Shown here piece by piece: positions 27,361 to 36,563 of a stretch of DNA of 64,000 bases. Location: contig NZ_CP015637.1 in the NCBI RefSeq assembly GCF_001708445.1, forward strand, positions 993,001 through 1,057,000, given 5' to 3'. A program made the translations under genes and the position numbers. This stretch comes from Pseudomonas fluorescens. Lineage in GTDB: Bacteria; Pseudomonadota; Gammaproteobacteria; Pseudomonadales; Pseudomonadaceae. Below the pieces are notes generated by a model, which was not told the DNA's origin, did no database searches, and saw nothing but the letters and a program-made list of their open reading frames with translations. Position 1 is the stretch's first letter; the number at the start of each line of letters is the position of its first letter.

Positions 27361-27993
27361 ATGTACGCCGCCGAGTTCTTGACCGTAGCCCTGATTCACT
27401 TGCTGGCGGTGGCCAGCCCCGGCCCGGATTTTGCGGTGGTGGTACGTGAGAGCGTGACCCACGGCCGTCGCGCCGGGACTTGGACCGCGCTGGGCGTGGG
27501 CTCGGCGATTTTCCTGCATGTGGGTTACTCGTTGCTCGGCATCGGCCTGATCGTGTCCCAGTCCATCGTGTTGTTCAACGCACTGAAATGGGCCGCGGCC
27601 GCGTACCTGCTGTACATCGGCTTCAAGGCCCTGCGCGCGCAGCCGGCCAAGCCTGCCGCCGAGGGCGAGTTGCACCGCGAAGCGGGCGAGCGCACGCCGC
27701 GTGGCGCATTTACCGCAGGCTTCGTCACCAACGGCTTGAACCCCAAGGCCACGCTGTTCTTCCTGTCGCTGTTCACCGTAGTGATCAACCCGCACACGCC
27801 GCTGGCGATCCAGGCCGGTTACGGCGTGTACCTGGCGGTGGCGACGGCGTTGTGGTTCTGCCTGGTGGCGATGTTGTTCAGCCAGCAGCGTGTGCGCGCC
27901 GGGTTTGCGCGGATGGGGCATTGGTTTGATCGGACGATGGGGGCGGTGTTGATTGCGATTGGGGTAAAACTGGCGTTCACCAGCGCGAAATAA
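27361..27993 (+). CDS. LysE/RhtB-family amino-acid exporter
   Basis: A 210-residue protein with about six membrane segments. The family signature AVASPGPDFAVVVRESVTHG is near residues 15-34, and GFVTNGLNPKATLFFLSLF mid-sequence. RhtB-type proteins export amino acids or their analogues (threonine, homoserine lactones, leucine); the substrate is unknown. The ATG at 27361 follows GGAG with 5-base spacing; an in-phase GTG sits two codons upstream. No LysR partner gene is adjacent. Confidence 0.88.
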   Translation: MYAAEFLTVALIHLLAVASPGPDFAVVVRESVTHGRRAGTWTALGVGSAIFLHVGYSLLGIGLIVSQSIVLFNALKWAAAAYLLYIGFKALRAQPAKPAAEGELHREAGERTPRGAFTAGFVTNGLNPKATLFFLSLFTVVINPHTPLAIQAGYGVYLAVATALWFCLVAMLFSQQRVRAGFARMGHWFDRTMGAVLIAIGVKLAFTSAK

Positions 27994-28019
27994 ACGCTGT
28001 ACTCGAGTAAACACCATCC

Positions 28020-28047
28020 AGTGTGGGAGCAATCCCCCTCCCACATT
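28020..28047. repeat. Shortened REP palindrome
   Basis: TGTGGGAG (from 28022) and CTCCCACA (to 28045) flank a shortened centre with CAATCCCC instead of GGGGCTTGCCCC, as if internal bases were lost. It follows the LysE gene by about 25 bases. Confidence 0.55.
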
Positions 28048-28193
28048 GGACCTCCATCGCTCCTGAATAATGGCTCAAAGCTAGCATTCCCCTGCCTCTA
28101 CAAATCATTCCTTTGGCTGATTTGGCTGAAACATAACCTCTCTACAGTGCAGGTCTTCAAGCCAAGACCGTGCAGTCATAAAAAGGGATTCGT

Positions 28194-29876
28194 ATGTTGC
28201 AGACCCGTGTTATCCCGCCCGCCGAAGGCGCCTACCAATACCCGCTGTTGATCAAGCGCCTGTTGATGTCCGGTACCCGCTACGAGAAGACCCGGGAAAT
28301 CATCTACCGCGACAAACTGCGCTACACCTACCCCACGCTGATCGAACGCGTCGCGCGCTTGGCCAATGTGCTCACGGAAGCCGGGGTCAAGGCCGGTGAC
28401 ACCGTGGCGGTGATGGATTGGGACAGTCACCGTTACCTGGAGTGCATGTTCGCCATCCCGATGATCGGCGCGGTGATCCACACCATCAACGTGCGCCTGT
28501 CGCCGGAGCAGATTCTCTACACCATGAACCACGCCGAGGACCGCTTCGTGCTGGTCAACAGCGAGTTCGTGGGGCTCTACCAGGCCATTGCCGGGCAGCT
28601 CACCACGGTCGACAAGACGTTGCTGCTGACTGACGCGGCCGAAAAAACCGCCGAGCTGCCCAACCTGGTGGGCGAGTACGAAACCCTGTTGGCCGCTGCC
28701 AGCCCGAAGTACGACTTCCAGGATTTCGACGAACATTCCGTCGCCACCACCTTCTACACCACCGGTACCACCGGCAATCCCAAGGGTGTGTACTTCACCC
28801 ATCGCCAACTGGTGCTGCACACCATCGGCGTGGCGACCATCATGGGCTGTGTCGACAGCGTGCGTCTGCTGGGCACCAACGATGTGTATATGCCGATCAC
28901 GCCGATGTTCCATGTGCATGCCTGGGGCCTGCCGTATGTGGCGACCATGCTCGGCCTGAAGCAGGTCTACCCCGGCCGCTATGACCCGGAATACCTGGTG
29001 GAGCTGTGGCGCAAGGAGAAGGTCACCTTTTCCCACTGTGTGCCGACCATCCTGCAAATGGTGCTCAACGCCAAGGCGGCCCAGGGCGTTGATTTTGGCG
29101 GCTGGAAAATCGTCATCGGCGGCAGTGCCCTCAACCGCACGCTGTATGAAGCGGCCAAGGCCCGTGGGATTCAACTGACCGCTGCGTACGGCATGTCCGA
29201 GACCGGGCCGTTGGTGTCCTGTGCCCACCTCAATGACGAGCTGATGGCCGGCACCGAGGACGAGCGCACTACCTACCGCATCAAGGCCGGCGTGCCCGGG
29301 CCATTGGTGGAAGCGGCGATCATGGACGCTGAGGGTCATTTCCTGCCCGCCGACGGCGAGTCCCAGGGCGAACTGGTGCTGCGCGCGCCGTGGCTGACCG
29401 AGGGTTATTACAACGAACCGCAAAAGGGCGCCGAGCTGTGGGGCGGTGGCTGGATGCACACCGGCGACGTAGCCACCCTCGACGCGTTTGGCGTGATCGA
29501 CATCCGCGACCGCATCAAGGATGTGATCAAGACGGGCGGCGAGTGGATCTCCTCCCTGGCGCTCGAAGACCTGGTCAGCCGCCACCCGGCGGTACGCGAA
29601 GTAGCGGTGGTGGGCATCGCCGACCCGCAGTGGGGCGAGCGCCCGTTTGCCCTGTTGGTGGTGCGTGATGGCCATGTGATAGGGGCCCGCGAGCTCAAGG
29701 AACACCTCAAGCCTTTTGTCGAATTGGGCCATTTGAGCAAGTGGGCGATTCCGAGCCAGATCGCCGTTGTTACGGAAATTCCCAAGACCAGTGTCGGCAA
29801 GCTCGACAAAAAACGTATCCGCATTGACATCATCGAATGGCAAGCCAACAACAGTACGTTCCTATCCACCCTCTGA
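28194..29876 (+). CDS. Fatty acyl-CoA ligase (AMP-forming; medium/long-chain, AlkK-like)
   Basis: A 560-residue ANL-superfamily enzyme. The P-loop is TTFYTTGTTGNPKGVYFTHR (about residues 186-205), A5 is AAYGMSETGPLVS, A7 is GGWMHTGDVATLD, A8 is DRIKDVIKTGGEWIS, and the acyl-adenylate lysine is in KTSVGKLDKKRIR. It activates fatty acids as CoA thioesters for beta-oxidation. Closest in style to AlkK/medium-chain ligases; chain length is not readable with confidence. The next genes encode a DUF1302 barrel, a DUF1329 protein and a MalT-LuxR regulator, so the four probably form a lipid or ester-use module. The start is MLQTRVIPPAEGAYQY. Confidence 0.9.
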   Translation: MLQTRVIPPAEGAYQYPLLIKRLLMSGTRYEKTREIIYRDKLRYTYPTLIERVARLANVLTEAGVKAGDTVAVMDWDSHRYLECMFAIPMIGAVIHTINVRLSPEQILYTMNHAEDRFVLVNSEFVGLYQAIAGQLTTVDKTLLLTDAAEKTAELPNLVGEYETLLAAASPKYDFQDFDEHSVATTFYTTGTTGNPKGVYFTHRQLVLHTIGVATIMGCVDSVRLLGTNDVYMPITPMFHVHAWGLPYVATMLGLKQVYPGRYDPEYLVELWRKEKVTFSHCVPTILQMVLNAKAAQGVDFGGWKIVIGGSALNRTLYEAAKARGIQLTAAYGMSETGPLVSCAHLNDELMAGTEDERTTYRIKAGVPGPLVEAAIMDAEGHFLPADGESQGELVLRAPWLTEGYYNEPQKGAELWGGGWMHTGDVATLDAFGVIDIRDRIKDVIKTGGEWISSLALEDLVSRHPAVREVAVVGIADPQWGERPFALLVVRDGHVIGARELKEHLKPFVELGHLSKWAIPSQIAVVTEIPKTSVGKLDKKRIRIDIIEWQANNSTFLSTL

Positions 29877-30206
29877 GGTGATTTGCCGTGCCCTCGGGGC
29901 ACGGCAGCGCTCTATCTCAACGCTTCACTTGTGATTTGCCCATTTTCAGCCATCCTTTCCGCGCCGGCCTTCGTCGGCGTGGCGAAAGGGCTGTGGTAGA
30001 CGGGTTGGTGGTGCAAATCACACTTTAGAGGGATCAAGCGGTACCCCCTGCTGGCTATAGTCCCCTTCAGAGTTTTTCAAGGATGTTGCGCTTCGGGCCA
30101 TGGGGGCCCGGTTGCCGGGCGGCATTGGAATCGTTGTATTCCGGCCGTTACATGCATCACAGAAAGAACTCACTGCCATAACAATAATGCACATGGAGTA
30201 GCGTCG
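29877..30206. other. Gap upstream of the DUF1302 gene
   Basis: 330 bases without a gene. TGCCGTGCCC/GGGCACGGCA (29884-29893 / 29897-29906) is a perfect hairpin directly after the ligase stop, without a T-run. A TATAGT at 30056-30061 could be a -10; upstream AGGG...CCCT (30028-30047) is a possible activator site for the MalT-LuxR protein. Both are motif guesses. Confidence 0.4.
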
Positions 30207-32066
30207 ATGACCTCAGTAAACCAGTTCTGGCGCCGGGCGCGACTGCCCCTGGCCGTCAGTCTCGCCTCTACGCTCGCCGGGCCCGCATTCGGCGTCAGTT
30301 TCAATATCGGTGAAATCGAAGGGAGCTTTGACTCGTCGCTGTCGGTGGGGGCGAGTTGGTCGACAGCCAAGCCCAACCGCGATCTGATCGGCGTCAACAA
30401 CGGCGGCAAGGGCTTGTCCCAGACCTCCGATGACGGCCACTTGAACTTCAAGCGCGGCGAGACGTTCTCGAAAATCTTCAAGGGCATTCATGACCTGGAA
30501 CTGAAGTACGGCGATACCGGTGTGTTTGTGCGTGGCAAGTACTGGTATGACTTTGAACTCAAGGATGAAAGCCGGGAGTTCAAGGACATCAGCGACAACA
30601 ACCGCAAAGAGGGGGCCAAGTCTTCTGGCGGCCAGATTCTCGATGCGTTCGTTTATCACAACTATTCGATTGCAGATCAGCCAGGGGCGGTGCGCTTCGG
30701 TAAGCAGGTGGTGAGCTGGGGGGAAAGCACCTTCATCGGCGGTGGCATCAACTCCATCAACCCGATCGATGTGTCTGCATTCCGTCGTCCGGGCGCCGAA
30801 ATCAAGGAAGGCTTGATTCCGGTCAACATGTTCTATGTGTCGCAAACCTTGACCGATAACCTGTCGGCGGAAGCGTTCTATCAGTTGGAGTGGGACCAGA
30901 CTGTCACGGACAACTGCGGTACGTTCTTTTCGCAGCCGGACGTCGTTTCCGATGGCTGCAGTGACAACCTGCGGGTACTCAACAGTCGACGCTTCTTGCC
31001 GGGGGCTGTCCTTCCAGGTCTTGCCGCCAATGGTGTGGATGTCAATAACGAGGGCGTCCTCGTTCGTCGTGGTGCCGATCGTGACGCGCGCGATAGCGGC
31101 CAATTCGGTGTTGCCTTCCATTACAACTTCGAGCCGCTGGACACGGAGTTCGGTGCGTACTTCATGAACTACCACAGCCGTGCGCCGATTTTCAGTGCGC
31201 AGGGCGCGCCACAGTCTGCTTACACGGGGCCTATCGGGCTTCCAGGCACGTTGCGTCCGCTGGTTGTCGCGGGTAATTCCAACTATTTCATCGAGTACCC
31301 TGAAGACATTCGCCTTTATGGTTTGAGCTTCTCCACCACCTTGCCGACAGGCACAGCATGGAGCGGTGAGTTGAGCTATCGCCCTAATGCCCCTGTGCAA
31401 TTGAGCACCACCGACATTCTCTACGCCGGTGTCACGCCGCTGCCAGGCTACGGGAATGCTTCTGTGTTGAAAGGCAGTCCAGGCCAGGATCTGCATGGCT
31501 ACAACCGTAAGGAGGTCACCCAGTTCCAGACCACGTTCACGCACTTCTTCGACCAAGTGATGGGCGCCAGCCGCTTGACCACCGTCGCTGAAATCGGTGT
31601 GACACACGTGGGGGGATTGGAAAGCAAATCCGAGGCTCGTTACGGGCGTGATCCGGTCTTCGGCCCTGGTACGTTGCCTGGCGGTTTCTGTACTACGCTG
31701 AACAACTCGACTGCTCAGGGTGGGGGGCTGGCTAACGCCTCCAGCCTCAATACCAACTGCAATAACGATGGCTTCACCACTGCCACGTCCTGGGGCTACC
31801 GCGCACGTGCCATCTGGGAATACCCGGACGTCTTCGCAGGCGTGAACCTCAAGCCAAACGTGGCGTGGTCCCATGACGTCAAGGGTTACTCCCCTGGTCC
31901 GGGCGCCAACTTCGAAGAGGGCCGCAAAGCCGTCAGCTTGGGCCTGGATGCCGAATACCAGAACACCTACACCGCCAGCCTGAACTACACCAACTTCTTC
32001 GGCGGTGATTTCTCAACGGTGAATGATCGCGACTTCGTTGCTCTGAGCCTCGGCGTGAACTTCTAA
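30207..32066 (+). CDS. DUF1302 family outer-membrane protein
   Basis: A 619-residue secreted protein. The signal peptide ends around PAFG (MTSVNQFWRRARLPLAVSLA at the start). The mature part is rich in alternating beta strands with many Gly, Asn and Tyr, and it ends VALSLGVNF with a C-terminal Phe, the outer-membrane beta-barrel sorting mark. DUF1302 proteins are predicted channels that pair with DUF1329 proteins and often lie in lipid, ester or steroid catabolic loci. GGAG lies 8 bases before the ATG. The gene ends 28 bases before the DUF1329 gene, so they are one transcript. Confidence 0.9.
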   Translation: MTSVNQFWRRARLPLAVSLASTLAGPAFGVSFNIGEIEGSFDSSLSVGASWSTAKPNRDLIGVNNGGKGLSQTSDDGHLNFKRGETFSKIFKGIHDLELKYGDTGVFVRGKYWYDFELKDESREFKDISDNNRKEGAKSSGGQILDAFVYHNYSIADQPGAVRFGKQVVSWGESTFIGGGINSINPIDVSAFRRPGAEIKEGLIPVNMFYVSQTLTDNLSAEAFYQLEWDQTVTDNCGTFFSQPDVVSDGCSDNLRVLNSRRFLPGAVLPGLAANGVDVNNEGVLVRRGADRDARDSGQFGVAFHYNFEPLDTEFGAYFMNYHSRAPIFSAQGAPQSAYTGPIGLPGTLRPLVVAGNSNYFIEYPEDIRLYGLSFSTTLPTGTAWSGELSYRPNAPVQLSTTDILYAGVTPLPGYGNASVLKGSPGQDLHGYNRKEVTQFQTTFTHFFDQVMGASRLTTVAEIGVTHVGGLESKSEARYGRDPVFGPGTLPGGFCTTLNNSTAQGGGLANASSLNTNCNNDGFTTATSWGYRARAIWEYPDVFAGVNLKPNVAWSHDVKGYSPGPGANFEEGRKAVSLGLDAEYQNTYTASLNYTNFFGGDFSTVNDRDFVALSLGVNF

Positions 32067-32094
32067 GCACACTGCATTTCAGGAAGACCAGAAC

Positions 32095-33459
32095 ATGAAA
32101 ATAACTAAAAGTCTGTTGCACGTCGGTGTGCTCGGGCTGTCGATCCTGGCGAGCAACGTCATGGCGGCAGTCTCGGCGGATGAAGCTGCCAAGCTGGGCA
32201 CGACCCTGACCCCGATGGGCGCCGAAATGGCCGGTAACGCGGCAGGCACCATTCCTAAGTGGTCGCCGCTGCCGACCAATGCCGGCGCGGTCGATGCCCG
32301 TGGTTTCCTGGCCAACCCGTACGCCAGTGAACAACCGCAATTCACCATCACCGCGCAGAACGTCGAGCAGTACAAAGACAAGCTGGCCCCTGGGCAGTAC
32401 GCGATGTTCAAGCGCTACCCGGACACCTTCAAGATGCCGGTCTACCCGACCCATCGCGGCGCCACCGTGCCGGCCGATGTGTTTGCCGCCATCAAGAGGA
32501 ACGCCACCAACACCAACCTGGTGTCTGGCGGCAATGGCCTGGAAAACTTTGAAACCGCCGTGCCGTTCCCGATCCCGAAAAGCGGCGTCGAGGTGATCTG
32601 GAACCACATCACCCGTTATCGCGGCGGCAGCGTGACCCGCCTGGTGACCCAGGCCACGCCGCAAACCAACGGTTCGTACAGCCTGGTGTATTTCAGAGAC
32701 CAGTTCGTGTTCCGCGACAAGATGAAGGACTTCGACCCGAAAAACCCAGGCAACGTGCTGTTCTACTTCAAGCAGCAAGTGACCGCGCCGGCCCGACTGG
32801 CCGGGGGTGTGCTGTTGGTGCACGAAACCCTGGACCAGGTGAAGGAGCCGCGCTCGGCGTGGGTCTACAACGCCGGCCAGCGTCGTGTGCGCCGCGCACC
32901 GCAGGTGTCGTATGACGGGCCGGGTACCGCTGCCGATGGCCTGCGTACCTCCGACAACCTCGATATGTACAACGGTGCACCGGACCGCTACGACTGGAAG
33001 CTGGAAGGCAAGAAAGAAATCTACATCGCCTCCAACAGCTACAAGATCGACGATCCTAAGCTCAAGTACGCCGACATCATCAAGGCCGGCCACATCAACC
33101 AGGACCTCGCACGTTATGAGCTGCGCCGCGTCTGGCACGTGGTCGCGACCCTGAAGGAAGGCCAACGCCACATCTATGCCAAGCGTGACTTCTTCATCGA
33201 CGAAGACACCTGGCAAGCGGCCGTGATCGATCACTATGACGGTCGTGGCCAACTGTGGCGTGTCGCCGAAGCCCATGCCGAGAACTACTACGACAAGCAA
33301 GTGCCGTGGTACGCCCTGGAAACGCTCTACGACCTGCAGTCCGGCCGCTACCTGGCCCTGGGCATGAAGAACGAAGAGAAGCAGGCCTATGATTTCGGCT
33401 TCACCGCCACCACCAGCGACTTCACCCCCGCGGCCCTGCGCCAGGACGGTGTTCGCTAA
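32095..33459 (+). CDS. DUF1329 family periplasmic protein
   Basis: A 454-residue secreted protein with signal MKITKSLLHVGVLGLSILAS (cleavage near NVMA). The mature protein has the DUF1329 blocks LGTTLTPMGAEMAGNAAGTI, APQVSYDGPGTAADGLRT and DMYNGAPDRYDWKLEGKKE. The family has a LolA/LolB-like beta fold and is thought to carry hydrophobic ligands. With the DUF1302 barrel just upstream, an outer-membrane/periplasm path for a lipid-like substrate is a reasonable inference. GGAAGACCAG precedes the ATG. A REPIN lies just after it. Confidence 0.9.
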   Translation: MKITKSLLHVGVLGLSILASNVMAAVSADEAAKLGTTLTPMGAEMAGNAAGTIPKWSPLPTNAGAVDARGFLANPYASEQPQFTITAQNVEQYKDKLAPGQYAMFKRYPDTFKMPVYPTHRGATVPADVFAAIKRNATNTNLVSGGNGLENFETAVPFPIPKSGVEVIWNHITRYRGGSVTRLVTQATPQTNGSYSLVYFRDQFVFRDKMKDFDPKNPGNVLFYFKQQVTAPARLAGGVLLVHETLDQVKEPRSAWVYNAGQRRVRRAPQVSYDGPGTAADGLRTSDNLDMYNGAPDRYDWKLEGKKEIYIASNSYKIDDPKLKYADIIKAGHINQDLARYELRRVWHVVATLKEGQRHIYAKRDFFIDEDTWQAAVIDHYDGRGQLWRVAEAHAENYYDKQVPWYALETLYDLQSGRYLALGMKNEEKQAYDFGFTATTSDFTPAALRQDGVR

Positions 33460-33476
33460 ATTGCACTAGTGCCTCA

Positions 33477-33566
33477 ATGTGGGAGGGGGCTTGCTCCCGA
33501 TAGCGGTGTGACAGTCAGCGCATGCATTGACTGGTCCGCCGCTATCGGGAGCAAGCCCCCTCTCAC
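33477..33566. repeat. REPIN, variant with GCTCCC/GGGAGC arms
   Basis: ATGTGGGAGGGGGCTTGCTC continues into CCGATAGCGG, and the mirrored arm CCGCTATCGGGAGCAAGCCC ends TCTCAC. The change from CCCCC to CTCCC occurs in both arms, unlike the REPIN at 10131. Confidence 0.88.
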
Positions 33567-33700
33567 TTTTGGGTTGTGCCGATATTTCTTGTCGCAGTTA
33601 TTTTCAGTCAATTGTTGCAAAGATCTACAAACCCTCCGCTTTTACCGCTAGTCTGCGGACATCTGCAATGCCGATAACAGCCTTCTACAAGAGCCCGGCG

Positions 33701-36433
33701 ATGACTGATCTGTCTCGAATCCAGGGGCCTTCCAGCGCGGTCGTCCCGTCCCTGGAAGGTCGCTTCTACAGACCGCCGCTGCCTGACGGCTACGTGCTGC
33801 GCCCCCGTCTGTGCGAACGGCTGAGTGCAGGGCTGGACGGGCGACTGTTGCTGGTCAGTGCACCCGCGGGGTTCGGCAAGAGCTCATTGGCGGTGGAGTT
33901 CTGCCAGGGCTTGCCGGCCCATTGGCAAAGCCTGTGGCTGGGCCTGAGCCCCCGGGACAACGACCCTGGCCGTTTCCTCGAGCGCCTGCTCGACGGGCTG
34001 CAACAATACTTCCCGCAAATCGGCGCCCAGTCCCTGGGGCTGCTGAAAATGCGCCAGCGTCATCAACCCTTTGCCTTTGAAGAATGGCTCGATGGCCTGC
34101 TCGATGAGCTGACCGTGCATTTGTCCACGCGCACGCCGCTGTTACTGGTACTGGATGACTACCATCTGGCCCAGGGCCCGGTACTGGATCGCTGCCTGCA
34201 ATTTTTCCTCAATCATTTGCCCGATGGCCTGGTGGTGCTGGTCACCAGCCGCCAGCGCCCGGACTGGCACCTGGCGCGCCTGCGCTTGTCACGCCATCTA
34301 CTGGAGCTACATGAGCAGGATCTGCGCCTGACTCACGACGAATCCCTGGCCGTGCTGGATCGCCACAGCAGTTCATTGCGTGGCGAGGCGCTGGATAACC
34401 TGATCCGCCGCAGCGAGGGTTGGGTCGCCGGGCTGCGTTTCTGGCTGCTCGCCGCCTCCGAGGCCGGTAACGAAGGCTCTTTGCCGCAAAGCCTGCACGG
34501 CGGCGAAGGGCTGATCCGTGATTACCTGCTCGAAGAGGTGATCGATTGCCTGCCGCCCGACGTGCAGGCCTTTCTGTTCGATACTGCCCCTCAGGAACGC
34601 TTTTGCAGCGAACTGTGCGACGCCGTGCGCGAAGCCCATGACAGCGCGGAAATCCTGCGCTACCTGCAAGCCCACCAGGTTTTTCTGGTACCTCTGGACG
34701 AGCAGGGTCACTGGTACCGTTACCACCATCTGTTTTCGGACCTGCTGCGCACGCGCCGCGCCACCAGCACCGCGCTGTTACCGGCGGCCAGCCTGCACCT
34801 GCGGGCCTGCCGCTGGTTCAATGCGCAAGGCTTGATCGATGAGGCGGTGGAACAGGCATTGCGTGCCGGCCATCTGGATGTGGCCGCCAACCTGGTACAG
34901 AACCTGTCCGAAGAGCAACTGCTGGCCGAACAGAACGTCGGCATGCTGTTGCGCTGGAAAATGGACTTGCCCGATAGCCTGCTGATCAGTACACCCCGGT
35001 TGATCGTGCTCTATAGCTGGGCCCTGGGGCTGGCGTGCCAGTTGGATGCGGCGGAAGAGTTGTCCAGTTACCTCAGTCGCTTCCTGCCGGCACCGTCGGC
35101 CACGGCGCAGAAGTCGATGCTGGCCCAGTGGCTGGCGCTCAGCGGGATTATCGCCCGTGGCCGCGGTGACCGCGAATTGACCCAGCGTTATTGCAGCGAA
35201 GCCTTGGAAAGTTTGCCGCAGCGTCGCTATGGCCAGCGTCTGATGTGCCTGTCGACCTTGTCCAACCTGGCCATTGTCGACGCCGACCTGTGGCGCGCCC
35301 GCGGCCTGAACCGCGAGTCCCTGGAATTGGCGCAGCGGGTCGGAAACCCGCTGTTCGAAGCGCTGGCCCATTACGACCGTGCGCGAGTGTTGCAGGCGCG
35401 CGGCGAAATCCTGCGTTCCCTCGATGAGGTTCGCCAGGGCCTGCAACGCCTGCAGGGCCTGGCGCCGCAGCGGTTGTACGCCGTGCGTGCGCGATTGTCG
35501 CTCTATGAAGGTTATTTGCTGCTGGCGCGCTATCAGCCTGAGGCCGGCCTTGCTCGTCTGCGGGCCGGGCTGGTTGAAGCGCGCGCCTGTCGCGACATCA
35601 GCGTACTAATCGGCCATTGTGTGATCGCCAACTTCGAAGGGCGCCGCAACGACTTCCCCAAAGCCTTCGCCGAACTGGCCGAGGCCGAGCGCTTGATGCA
35701 CATCTGGGACGTGCCGCCGATCTACTACCTGGCGATGATCACCCTGATCAAATGCGAATTGTGGCTGGCCCAGGGCCGCACCGACCTGGCTGATGCCTGG
35801 CTGACGCGGCTGGGGCAAACCTACAATGGTCAACACGCGGCTGCCGCGCCGGAGTTTCATCCGCACCTGCCGCAACATATCGGGCTGCAACAGGCCGCCC
35901 TCGATGCGATTCGCCATCAAGCGGATGCGGCGTTGGAGCGTCTCGAAGACCTGGCGCAACAGGCGCACAACAGTGGGCGACAAATGATTGCGCTGATGGC
36001 GCTGACCCAGCAGGCGCAACTGCTGCTGGAAAACGGCCAGGAAGCCAAGGCGCGGCCGGTGTTGGCGCGGGCGCTGGAGGCCGGCTCGGGAGGGGCATTG
36101 CAGCCGTTCCAGCGTTTGCTCGAAGGTTACCCGCAGTGGATGCGCGAACAGCTTGGCAAGGACCCTCACGGCTTGCTGAACCAGAGCCTCTTGGCGCTGC
36201 TGCCGGCCGTTGCGGTCGCGGAGCCGTCGCCTGGTCATGAAGTCCTGAGCGCCCGTGAATTGGCGGTGCTGCAATTGATCGCCCAGGGGTGCTCGAACCA
36301 GGAAATCAGCAACCGCCTGTTCATCTCCCTGCATACGGTCAAGACCCACGCCAGCCATATCAACAGCAAGTTGGGGGTGGAGCGACGAACCCAGGCGGTG
36401 GCGCGGGCGCAAGAGTTGAGGTTGATTGGCTGA
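33701..36433 (+). CDS. MalT-like LuxR-family transcriptional activator (LAL type)
   Basis: A 910-residue regulator. An N-terminal STAND-type ATPase has Walker A SAPAGFGKSS (residues 53-62) and a Walker B-like LLLVLDDYH (about 147-155). A long helical-repeat arm (TPR-like, about 400-830) follows, and a C-terminal LuxR HTH (last ~65 residues) includes LSARELAVLQLIAQGCSNQE and ISLHTVKTHASHINSKLGV. MalT relatives are ATP- and ligand-dependent activators. It lies immediately after the ligase/DUF1302/DUF1329 genes and is separated from them only by a REPIN, so it probably controls them. The ATG at 33701 is preferred over 33668 or the track start because AAGAG is upstream. Confidence 0.88.
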   Translation: MTDLSRIQGPSSAVVPSLEGRFYRPPLPDGYVLRPRLCERLSAGLDGRLLLVSAPAGFGKSSLAVEFCQGLPAHWQSLWLGLSPRDNDPGRFLERLLDGLQQYFPQIGAQSLGLLKMRQRHQPFAFEEWLDGLLDELTVHLSTRTPLLLVLDDYHLAQGPVLDRCLQFFLNHLPDGLVVLVTSRQRPDWHLARLRLSRHLLELHEQDLRLTHDESLAVLDRHSSSLRGEALDNLIRRSEGWVAGLRFWLLAASEAGNEGSLPQSLHGGEGLIRDYLLEEVIDCLPPDVQAFLFDTAPQERFCSELCDAVREAHDSAEILRYLQAHQVFLVPLDEQGHWYRYHHLFSDLLRTRRATSTALLPAASLHLRACRWFNAQGLIDEAVEQALRAGHLDVAANLVQNLSEEQLLAEQNVGMLLRWKMDLPDSLLISTPRLIVLYSWALGLACQLDAAEELSSYLSRFLPAPSATAQKSMLAQWLALSGIIARGRGDRELTQRYCSEALESLPQRRYGQRLMCLSTLSNLAIVDADLWRARGLNRESLELAQRVGNPLFEALAHYDRARVLQARGEILRSLDEVRQGLQRLQGLAPQRLYAVRARLSLYEGYLLLARYQPEAGLARLRAGLVEARACRDISVLIGHCVIANFEGRRNDFPKAFAELAEAERLMHIWDVPPIYYLAMITLIKCELWLAQGRTDLADAWLTRLGQTYNGQHAAAAPEFHPHLPQHIGLQQAALDAIRHQADAALERLEDLAQQAHNSGRQMIALMALTQQAQLLLENGQEAKARPVLARALEAGSGGALQPFQRLLEGYPQWMREQLGKDPHGLLNQSLLALLPAVAVAEPSPGHEVLSARELAVLQLIAQGCSNQEISNRLFISLHTVKTHASHINSKLGVERRTQAVARAQELRLIG

Positions 36434-36448
36434 AACGTAAACCTTACG

Positions 36449-36466
36449 GCGGGCGAGCTTGCCCGC
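36449..36466. repeat. Short palindrome, REP-like
   Basis: GCGGGC-GAGCTT-GCCCGC follows the MalT-LuxR stop by about 15 bases. It resembles a shortened GAGCTTGCTCGC-type REP. Confidence 0.5.
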
Positions 36467-36563
36467 GTTGGGCTGCGAAGCGCACCCAGTCTGGTTTAAT
36501 AGTGCAATTATTTTGGCGATGCTCGCCGGAAAACGATAATTCATTTGCACTGGAGGACCGCCC

